Assembly (NCBI GenBank): GCA_910589415.1
Contig: OU342634.1
Location: 14,753,144 to 14,817,143 of the forward strand
Direction of reading: 5' to 3'
DNA length: 64,000 nt
Origin: Malachius bipustulatus
Taxonomy: Eukaryota > Arthropoda > Insecta > Coleoptera > Melyridae
This document shows, piece after piece, positions 26,001-38,000 of the stretch. The first letter of the stretch is position 1. Each line of letters opens with the position of its first letter. The notes under the pieces were generated by a model. It was not told where the DNA came from, ran no database searches, and worked only from the letters and a program-made list of their open reading frames with translations. A program made the position numbers and the translations under genes.

Positions 26001-29000
26001 TCGGCGAGATAACGGGGGATTGATATAGAACACGACTCAAAATTAAACAAGTTTATTTAAATTGACAACAAAATAAAACACAGTGCAAATTCCTTCGAAA
26101 TAAATCGGAAGCTGGTAGGTACTTACGTGAACGAATAATAATACAATATTATAAAAAATTACATACGAATGGTCATAGGGGTATAAATAAAACACAGATC
26201 AGTCTTTATTATGGGTACACTGCCAGTCCAAAAAAATTCAATTAAATAAAATAACTCGATGATCGAAATAAATTAAGTAGGTACCTACCAGTATGAGATC
26301 GGAACGAGCGACTGGTAAACTCCCTGAGCGGCGGTGGTACGTCGAATTAAGAACAGCAAACAAGGCAGAAAAGCCGGCGAGCCGTGTGTGCGTGTAAGAG
26401 CGTGTGTTGTATGTGTGCCTGAATCTGAGGCCAGGCTCCAAGAACAGAACACCGGATCACTTCCGTGTGCAACGGGCTAGGGTTAACTTCCCACCCAGCG
26501 TCCGGGGCCAGTGGTCACCGCGCCCAAGCAAAGAACGGTGGGTAGAAAACCGCAACTCCCCCGGAAGGTCGTTGTACAGGAGCCGGCCAACAGAGAGAGG
26601 ACTTTGAAATTCAAGGGGGTTGTCGTAGATGAATGTGGGATGTAAGGCTCGGCTTTATTACAATTATGAACGTACCTTATTGTTTCTGCGAAGCGGCGCG
26701 GTATCGGACGGTTCGGTGACGTCGCGGTCTAGACACTGCACGGGGAACACGGTGAAACAACGGACGGTGAGACACAACACCGCAAGGAAACTGTCCACAG
26801 ACTCTATCTAAATAAGTCACGACTACTGCTAGTCAATCTAATAATTCCCTATAACTACACGGGTCACAACCCTCAAAATTTGCTCAAACTACGGACGGAT
26901 GCGAAGTAATAAATTCAGAACTAAATTTCGACTAAGTATTACAACACAAGTTACGGACACATCAGTAATCTGGAAACGATCCGGTAACGACGAAGGAGTG
27001 AACGAGAAAATAAGTGACGACCAAGTGAGGACCAAGTGAGCGTTCCCGGAGGGCTGTGCTACCTTTTATAATAAATGATGACAACATCCATCTCCAAATC
27101 ACTTATCGGCGCGTTTTCTTTGGTTGTAATTGAGAAAATAATTTCTAGAAATAATAATAAACGTCGATACGAAGTTGACTTTTTGCGGGATGCAAAAACT
27201 GCAATCGCCTGATTTGTATTAAATATTTGCCTCTGGTTTGTATTTATTTCGCGTGTTAACAGACGCAAAAAATCTATTGGATGAAAATTCCCATCGCTTC
27301 TAAAGAATAAAAATAATGCTCGAATGAATTAAATAAAACCAGAAAACAGAAATGTTATTATAAATTTAATAATTCCTGCCGCGACTTCACGACGTAGGTA
27401 GGTAGGTATAAGGTAATCGGCTATCGCAAGTGATAAGTTCGTGACACCAGGCAAGCTGGGTTCCCTGAAATGCAACGACCGGATAAAACCTTCCCTATTC
27501 GACGTCTATTTATTAAATAATCTATCACTTATTGCATCCGATTTTACTCAAGAGAAACTTTAGAAATACTAACAGGAAATATCGATGATTCTAGGCCTGA
27601 AATTGCCTATCTCTTATTAATTCAAAAATACACCAAAAGGAGAAAACCATGATTGTGCCTAGTAAAACGGAGCAATTTTCATTGCTTCGTTACACCTATC
27701 AAATTATAATTATTATAATTTAAATTTCATATTGGCGAGTTTTTTTAGAAAATATGTGGGCATGCCACTGGATTCACCATCTCCCAAAACGGTAAGCAGT
27801 ACTAAATTTTATCTACATCTCTCAAGTTTTAACGATTTTATGGCAAATTAATACTTAAAGAATTCATATTAGCGATTTTTGAAGGGAAACATTTGTGCAC
27901 GCCACTGGATTAATCACTATTACTAACTTCTTAATCTTTAATTTGGCTATATAATTGTCAATACTTCAAAGGTTTCGGTAAAATTTAGTACAATACTGTT
28001 TTGAGAGGTGTTAGCGTTAGTCCAGTAGCGTGTTCATTTTTTTTTTTTTTAATCGCTGATACGAGTTTTCGAAATTTTACTACTTTTAAACACTGATTAC
28101 TTACTGGATAATTACAATAATTAGATCCCTGATCTAGTAGGCGTTAAATATTGTAGAAATGAGGTGCTATTTGCTCCACCAAAACAGCTCATGAAGATCT
28201 AAGTATCATGAAAAAAATCCGGATAAAAATAAACCGGAACCGGAAGTCATTTGAACTTTTTTAACTTAAAACGGCTCCCCAGGGCTTACAACCCTAAAAA
28301 AATATAGCCAACTTGAGATATGAGAAAGAATTCAGACATTGGTGCTTAATTAAAAGGGAGCTTTTATATCTATTATTAATTTCTTATCAAAAGACCTAAT
28401 AATTATTTCCTGTCGCTATTTAGAAAAGTACCCACGAAGAAAAAAAAATTAATTTATCGGCAAACCTTAATTTTCATGGCTACAAAGAAGTTCGTGGACA
28501 TCAGACATTAAAATGAGATTCATTTACACAATTTAGTATCATTTGTTAGCTTTGAGCTATAAATTATTCAAAGAATCGATTTTCGTAAATTATTGATAGT
28601 TACATGTTTGAGTGCAATTATTATTATAGAACTGCTTTGTTTTCTTTGACGACCTATTGGTTAGGCAGAGATATTAAACACTAGTTTTTAATTATATTCC
28701 CGAAGTAAACCTCATTTCCTTGTAACTTGATGGTTCATTTCATTTTTCAATTATTCACGAACTGACAGAGTGCAGCGAACTCGTTCTTGAACAATGATGT
28801 AGTAATCGCTATTTAGATTAATTTTTCTAGTCTGAAAAATAGCACTAATATTTTTATTTCACATCTACTAAGTTTAGATATTATTTACCTCGCATAAGAC
28901 CATATTCATCAAAAAAAGCTTTTTTTGTTCATGCATTTCATTTATATTTTGTTGCTATGAATTTTTGAATAGAAAGACTAGAAAGAGTTATATTTGTGAG

Positions 29001-32000
29001 TAGATGGATGATAAATCATTCATTTGATTTTAAAGGTATATGAAGCAGAGATAGATATACAAACAGAAAAATACTGTTTGGAGAACAAAAGTCGGGAATT
29101 TATTGCTCTGTAGCATTGTCATGGACACAGGCTAGCACGAGAGCAGTTCTTGTGTGTATATAAAGGACGAAAATAATTTATAGTTCTACTTAGGCTTTAT
29201 ACTTTTTTCACCGGTGATTTTTCATTGTATTTTTTATTACTCCTTTATAATTTATTAAAATATTTCATCAAGCTTTTTATGTGAACTACCACTTACTTGA
29301 ACCAGCCTCGAGCTGCTTAAAGCTACTTCACAAACTAACTTCGAAGATCTAAGTTAATTAATGGAATGGCAAGTAGTTCAACTTGTTCATATACAGGGAG
29401 GAAGCACGGAATAGCGTCTAGTTTACGATGTGCTTGCGTATAAGCCATCGTTGGTCAGTTGGATCCTTTAAGCTGTTGAGGTAATGAAGTTACTGCCAAG
29501 TTAGCCATAGGATCTACTCCCATGAGTAACAATTATGTTATAAATTTGTTAGTATTTTAATTAATGTGCGGAGTCACTTCGCAAACATTGTAAGTTTACT
29601 AAGTAAACTGAGCCAGTCGTCATGCAGACCCAAAGAAGTTCAATTAACTAATTTAACTTCAGCCAGTTTTATTTATACAGGGTTTATACTTACAAGTTAG
29701 TAAGCTAAATATTTTGTTTCCACGTTTTATCTGCAAGCAAGATGAGAGGGTTGTGTTAATAAAAGTTTATGAAATTGCTTATTTCTATAAATTTAATGAA
29801 GGCGTAAGCATTGTCGATTTTAAACTAAGAAGTAAAAAGTTACATCTATTAATATCTCAATGCTCAAAAGTATTTTTATAGAAAAAGTGTCTTGTCTGAG
29901 CTGTATGTGAGTTTCTTATGTATTTATAAGCAGCCTTTATAGTCCAGGTCTCAGCTTCCTACAACAACGCAGATCAAACACAACACTTGATCATTCTTTT
30001 ATAACGCAATTTCAGATTTAAGTTTTCGTTGCAGAAGAATGATTTTATTTTCTTAAAAGTTGTGCGAGCTGTTTCGATTCTGCATTTAATGTCTAGATAT
30101 CTGACAAGATATCTTAACTGAGTAACCCTATCAATGTTTTGTTGATCTATCTGTGGGGAATCATAGGTGTGAGGTTGACCACTGAATATCATAAATTTTT
30201 TCTTACTGTAACTAATTTTTAGACCCATTTCCCGTCTTGTCGTGTTTTCACAGTCCAGCAACTCGTTCGCCATTGATCTTGACTAGCTTTTTATCTTCAT
30301 ATTCCGGTAGGTATTGAATAACAGCGGGGAGAGAATGCATCCCTGTCTGATGCCTCGTATATACAACAATTATTATTATCGGTTAGTCTTCCGTCGACTC
30401 GAATCACTACTTTCTGCTTCCAGTAGAAGTTTTCCATGAAACGTGGATCTCTGCTGAACCCTGTCAAACCCTTTCCATAATCGCGACACTTTTGGAGTTG
30501 GAGAAGTACATTTAAGGAAAAGTGCTTCACAAGTGCCAAGTACATTCCTAATGGGGTTTCATCTAGGTCCCTTTCGCATCGACTCCTTATTCTGCCATGT
30601 ATATTATTATTCGAGGAAAAACCTTCAATTTGTGGTGCATAAGATTTTTCAATCTGTATTCGTCGCACCTCTTGTACCGCTGCTTCTTTGAAATTGTTAC
30701 AAAAACAGACTTCAGTCATTCTCCGAGTATTTCACCAGTAGTACACAAATCGTTAGAAAACTCAGTTAGAGCACTGGTGTGGTCTTCGTGGATCATTTGT
30801 AAGAGTTCTGTTGGAATGTTGCCTCCTCTCAACTGGAGTGAAATCACGAAAATATGGACACTTGCCTAGAAGATTCTACTTTTACAGTTTTAATGTGAAC
30901 GTTTTCTTGATTTTGGCTGATTTTATGTAATAGAGAACTTCATATATTAAAATTTCTGCTTCTTTTTCTTGATTTACATTAACCTGTATGTTTGGCCTGT
31001 CATTTTCAAACATTTCGGTCACATATTTACTCCATGTTTCAAGAATTTGTCGTTCATCAATAATAGTTTTTACTGTTATTGTTCAATTCCTTGTTCAATT
31101 CCAAGTTCAAGTAACGTTCGACTGAACTAAAGTTCACCACTACCAAACGGTGAATTTTAGTGTAAATAAGACAGTAACATTTTAGAAAGGCGACGACCCC
31201 CTTTCTAGTTCTAATTCATTTCACTGCCTTATTTAAATCAATGCTCACCGCGCTAAAAAAAAACTTGTCTTGTTTCCTCTCGAATTCTTTACATTTTAGA
31301 ACATCTATCCGCTATCTACTACCCTTAAGGCGCTCGTATTCTTTGTTTTATTTATTTTTGTTTGAGGGAATGCATGAGGTTGCAACCCATCCATTTTACG
31401 CTGGATGTACACCATGCTAGTGAGACCCATCATCACATATGGTGCCATCGTCTGGTACAAGAAGACCAAGCTAATAACAGCGAGGAAAACACTCGAGAAG
31501 ATCCAGAGACTTGCATGCCTCTGCATCACAGAAGCAATGACACATGCCCAACAGCAGCGTTGGAAGTAATCCTAGATCTCACACCACTGCACTTACTGAC
31601 TGAGAGAAGTGCCGCAGAGGCTCAACTCAGAATGTCAAGAATGGGAATCAGGGGGGACTACGGACCGAGGGGAATCAATCCCTGAACATCTGCAAGAACC
31701 TCCTGATAATGCCAAAAGACAAAACTGTCAATAAATTCAGCTTCAAGAGAAACTTCATCATGGAACTGTCTACGAAAGAGGGATGGAGCAACACATCCAT
31801 TCACACTCTCAAAGAAGGTACAATAAGATGGCACACAGACGGCTCCAAGGCCACCGAGGGAACTGGGGCAGGAGTATATGGGCCAGGCACCAACTACTCC
31901 GAGCCGATGGGAACATCCCCAAGCATACTTCAAGCCGAACTGTACGCAATAGAAGTATGCGCCCAACCTCGACAGAAACTATAAAAATAGGGGAATAGCA

Positions 32001-35000
32001 ATACTGAAAGACAGTCAAGCAGCCATAAAGCCGCTGAGTTCTCCTATCATCAGCTCAAAAATGGCATGGAATTGCCTACAAAAACTCAATAAACTAGACA
32101 GAGAGAATAAAATTCACCTCAAATGGATACCAGGACACACTGGAATTAAGGGAAACGAACGTGCCCACTCATTGGCAAGAAAAGGAGCATCGGCACCCTT
32201 CATAGGAGCAGAAACATTCTGTAGCCTTGAAGACACGTTCTTCAAGGCAAAACTGCGAAAGGAAGAAGAAAAACTGAGAGAAATTCATTGGAATAACCTC
32301 TCAGGATTGAGACAATCCAAGGAGCTCCTCGGGAACTTTAACCGAGAAAGGTCAAGAAAACTCCTGACCCTCAACAAAGGAACTGTCATAATGCTAACAG
32401 GAATCCTAACAGGTCATTGCAAGCTCAATGAATACCTGAGGAAACTTGGCATAGAAAAAGATGGCGTTTGCAGATTCTGCAGGGAAGAAAACGAGACGCC
32501 TCGTCACCTATTGAACTTCGAAGCACTAGAACGCGAGAGAAGCGATGTTCTGCCCCAACACCAGCTCAACGGGGAGGCTCTGCCCGGCCTTTTCTAAGGG
32601 AAGCGGAGTTGGAGAGGCTGCTGCAATGAAGGGAATATACACCAAAGAAGCAGAGAAGAGGGGATAATTTATTATGAATCAAACATACCGGGTGGCTGAC
32701 CATACTTCTATACATAGAAAATTTCCAAATCATACAACTAATATTACCAACAACATTAGGTCGAAATACTTTGAGAATAGGCAACAATTAATTTCGTCAA
32801 CATGGGAACTATTTTGTATTATTAGGCAATGTCCTATGTACAGAGGTAGGTATGCTCAGCCACCCGGTATAAACTTAGTTTGAAAGAAACTGAAAATTTG
32901 TTCAATCATCTGATTTGACGAGTGAGCTAAAGGAATAAAACGGATAATAATAAACACGATGGACACATTTTGCAATCAAGCAGGTTAGTTATTAACCTGT
33001 CATCACGGGGAGTAAGCAATAACGTTTGAATTGATAATGTGATTAAAATCATCTATCAATCTCATTATCTAGTTTGATTGCTAAAGTGGTCAATTCATCA
33101 ACGCTTACAAGTAATCAACACAATACGACAGTAACAACGTAATAACAAAATTATAGCATTTTCCTTATCGCAATGAAAAACTTTTTGATCTACTTTCTAG
33201 AAGATATCTCCATGACTTGCTTTCCTGAACAAAAATATATACTTTGCATTAAATCGAAGACTGGATCACACTTTATTATATCCAAGATGAAAGCTGAATG
33301 ATTTACATTTATCTTAATGCTATTAAATCCAGCACATCTTTATATATTACTTTCGAGAAAGACTTAGGACTAGAATTCTATCCGCGGTCTGCATATTTAC
33401 GACCGGGTCCTGTCAAAGGACGCGGATCTAACCAGGCACGTAAAGCAAATGCGTTTTAGGCGGAAACCCCCTCAGTTCACATTACCTGTGATCCGGGATC
33501 AGAAACCACAAAATAAGACTTATCACAATAATAAATTATTCAGGGCGGGTGGAAGACAGGAGAGGTCCGGACGACGGGCTATATATAAGTCTAGGGCAAT
33601 ATGTGGATTGACGGGCCTGCTGCATTGCCCGCACGCAGAGCTTTATCCTATGCCCGTGTCGACTAATTTATCGCACCCTGCTCTCGGGTCGGGTTCATTC
33701 TACTCGTTTTATAAAAGTTGGATACATTTTCCTATTTGTAACTATACTTGCGAAAAAAACTGCACTATAAAACACGTTTTATAAAGAGCTTGCGCTTGAG
33801 GGCAGCTTGTATCTACAATTAACTGAGTTACGAATTACTCAACCAGTGCTGCAATTATTTATAAAACATAATTATTTATAAAACTTATCGAAAAAATTAC
33901 GAAGAATAAAAATAGAATTTGAGTGATTGATTTGTCTTCCATGAAATCTGCAATCTGCAATCCAAGCCGTCTGGCGCTCTGGCTCTGGTGAGAGGCATCG
34001 CGGAGTCGAGCTTTTGGGTAAACATCGCCACCTCGCAAGCTATACGGTAAAGATTAAATACTGACAAGGTGCAAAGGCTCAACTGAAAGCTGCCGGGAGC
34101 CAGGAGCAGAGCGAGTGCGAGACACTCCCTCCAAGCCGAGCATGCAGTCCCCCCGTTTCTCGGCTCTATATAAAGAGTCGAGAGTGAGTTTTCAATCAAC
34201 CATCGCTCGTCGACTTTCACTTTAAGACGAAAATCCAGTATTTCCGTGACGGAATTTAGCAAAGATCGACGGGAGATTTTTCATCACGTCTTGTCGCCTA
34301 GGACATTCAGCCTAAAAATAATAAATTGTTTACAAGAAAAACGGCTTTAACTGTGCGCCCTTTTTATATCACATGAAATGTTGAGAATATGGCGGTGATT
34401 TTTGAATATTCTCGAGAAGGTAATTCCAATTCTTCGAGTTAACTTTACATCAACTGTATGAAGAACAAAAGCATAAAATGGGCATGGAAAACAGGAGAAA
34501 TATTTCATGTCGAAACCAATTTGGATGAATATCAATTCCGAATAAATCTTCAGATTTCGTCCTTGACTCGCTACGTCTCTAAATCTCATCGACAGATTCA
34601 ACAACCCCGTTGCGCGGCCATTATACAAATAAATCTCCCCGGAATGGGTCGTAGAAGTCCCGTTAGGCATTACTTAACGTCTAGAAATCGAGTGAAATGT
34701 GCAAGGATACTGGGAATAAGTTGGCCAAAGTGGAAATGAATTGACCCTATCGCTGGAGGAAGTTCATGAGCCAGGGCTGAAGGCCTGCAAGCAGCGCCGG
34801 GATGCATTTAACTAGCAATCTTACGACACAAGCTCTATCGGGATGGATTAGGGCTCCCGGTGTTATTATGGAGAACAAGTAGGAAACTCGTTGTTAATCT
34901 TATACCATACCTATCTCACCCCTTCAGGCTTACCTCATTGATGGAAGATCAATAATTCTTCCAGTAATTACTTCAAATATCAACTTTATCATCCCTTTAT

Positions 35001-38000
35001 TATAAGAAGAGAGGTTTATAAATACAGGGTGCTTGGTAACTGGACAGCCAAAATCGACCTTCATGTATGAAATCGTATTTTGGGCATAAAAGAGAGAATA
35101 ACTCTTTTCTAGATCAGGACTAAATTAATGATTAAAAACTATCAAGATCTATTTCATTATATTTCTGTCAAAATTGATTTTTTCCGTCTATACAGGGTGT
35201 TCTACAAGCTCTATGACAAACTTTGACAGATGGTAGGTTGCTTGATTTTAAACATATTTTTTTCAATAAACATGGGTCCGATTCGTTTTTGTTTAGAAGT
35301 TACAAGCATTTAACCTTTATTAACAATCAACAATAAAAATTTAAATTAAATGATAATCACAAAACTTAAGACTATAAAAATTGTTCGAAATGTCCACCCT
35401 CAGCTTGAATGCAAGCCTCACATCGACGAACTAAAGATTCGGTCACTCGAAGAATGAGATTTGGATCATTTCTTATTTGGTTAGCTGCATCTTGAATTCT
35501 TTCAAGTAACTGCTGATGGGTAGCGATTTCAACATGGTAGACCAGCTGCTTCATGTGTCCCCATAAATAAAAATCCAGAGGATTCAGATCGGGAGAACGA
35601 GGTGGCCATGATATTGGACCTCCTTGACCTATCCATTTATTCGGGAAATGTTCATTTAGCCAAGCAGCAACTTGTCTTCCTCTATGTGGTGGTGCACCGT
35701 CATGCTGATACCACATATTTTGAATAATATTGAGTTGCACGTCATCAATAAACTCTAAAAGATCGTGTTCTAAGAAATGCTTGTAACTTCTAAACAAAAA
35801 CGAATCGGACCCATGTTTATTAAAAAAAATATGTTTAAATCAAGCAACCTACCATCTGTCAAAGTTTGTCATAGCGCTTGTAGAACACCCTGTATAGGAC
35901 TGCCACTTCTTCGTTTTCTAGAACAATTTCTAGAACCTTCCAAAGTTTGGATTTTCCAATTTTTTTCGACCAGGTAAATGACAGATAGGTACTTAATACT
36001 CTAAAAAAAAAATTGGTTACAAATAATTTTAGTAATGGAGCCTGATACCATTGAGTCTCATTTTCAATTGGGTTTCGAGTGTAGTCCATGTCTCGGTTGC
36101 CAGTTTATTATACTTTTATTATTAAAAGAAACCCTGAGATCTTTATACAGGGTACTTTAAACCTCGATACCATTGGATTGTCGTAAGCGATAAAAGATAC
36201 AAGGTTGGTTAAACTGAAAAATTGAGTAATTTTATTTATTTATTTAATTATTTATTTAACATATAACTAAACTTAAAACCTAAAAAAATCGTATGTAATG
36301 AAAACCGTTGTGGTTCTCACGGAGAGTCATGGAGTTCGAAATATTGTAGGAGAAAGGCAACAATATAATAATTCATCTACCAATGATTTCCTTATCTTTA
36401 ATTAATTATTATTCATTGTTAACTTTAATAACAGCTCAAATTTAAAGTTATGATATACGTATAACATTGTAAGAAATAAAACCCTCAGAAAACGATTCAT
36501 CTAAATTAGACTAAACGGTGAAATTCCTGGAACGACGGAATCCTATGCACATTTGACTAAATCATTCCAGCAATGCCAACTTTTCATGCCAACGGCTGCG
36601 CAGATTTAGCGAAGAGCTAGACAAACCAGCCACCATCACCATTCGCCCTTTCTCTCGCATTATCCTATTACACAATTATTACGGTGGTGTTGATTAAATT
36701 TAGATAATTCGCCTTTATGGGCAAATAAATTCAACGAATCACGAAATCCTCTTTCCTTCATTACAGTTTTCCGGGATTCTGAACTTTCATCTTTGTCGTT
36801 TCATGCAGTCTGGCTCGGTGTCTCTCTCTATACTTTAACTTTTCGCAGTAAGAAAACCGTCCAGCGAGTTTCCATTTTCAACAACTAAATTTGAAACAAA
36901 ATGAGGTTGAAATAACCCTCTTATCTGCGTCGATAAATGCTGCGATGGTAAAAATATTACCGAGTAGATCTTCTTTAAAGGGTGATAAAAATTGAATTTG
37001 ATAATTTAAAAATTCTTAATTTACCTTGTATATTTACCCTAAGTACCTTCCCATATTGACACCCTTATTTTCTAACTTGCTTTTATATGAAAGACTATAA
37101 ATACGTAGTGAATACATTATAAGTTTTTGTTGAATTTTGCAGATAAATCAATCTAATTGCAAGGTTAATTATTTCAAGCATCCGTCGGTAGGACTACTTT
37201 TCTCATAGATAAAGTATCACCAAAAGTATATTCATCAGATGTAAATAACATAAAATATAAAGCTAGACAACAGCAATATAATAATTATTGCAAACAGGTT
37301 AAAATGTATATTTATAACGAGGCATCACACTTGCGAACAATTCTAGATTCGTATTTGTTTGTTTACTTTCTCAATTTTTATGATAACTCAGCCAGTCATG
37401 GAAATGCTACCGTCATGACAGTTCTAGCAAATACGCTAGACTATAAGCCCTCTTTCACACCTACGGTTTTTAACCGTGGCCGTGTACGGCTACGGAGCCG
37501 TGCTTAATCGAAACACGTTATCATAAATGCAAGCTTTCACACAAGACGGTTTGTTGCCGGAGCCGTACACGGCTGCCGTCGCAGCACGGCTAGTTGACTG
37601 CTACGGCACGGTGCCGGAGCCGCTTACGGCAACAGAAAAACACACAAGTGAATACAAGCATGCACACGTGCCGTGTGTTGATACTGTTGACACGTATATT
37701 TTACCAATAATATTCAGTATTAGTTTTGCTCTCTGTATCGTACGGACGTTAATAACATTTTCTAAATTTACGGAAATTATAATAACGAAATTAGGTTATT
37801 GAAATAGATCATGAACTACTAATTACACCTGTTGAAGATCCTTTCGTATCTCGCAAAACAATGTTGCAAATTTCCCCATCGACTGTCTGTTTTCAAGAAG
37901 TGGATGAATCCAAAATTTTCTTGCTTTTCGCGACTATCTACGTCTACGACGATGTCATAGCATTATTAACAATATGCGCATTTTTCGTTCATCCATCGTA

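Noticed and set aside
35025..36170. An outer transposon pairing TACAGGGTGC at 35025 with CAGGGTACTT near 36147
   Set aside because: Both motifs lie in the same orientation and do not form inverted ends.
37527..37802. 91-codon + strand frame in the Harbinger element
   Set aside because: Made of the subterminal repeat units; the recognisable transposase remnant is on the other strand.
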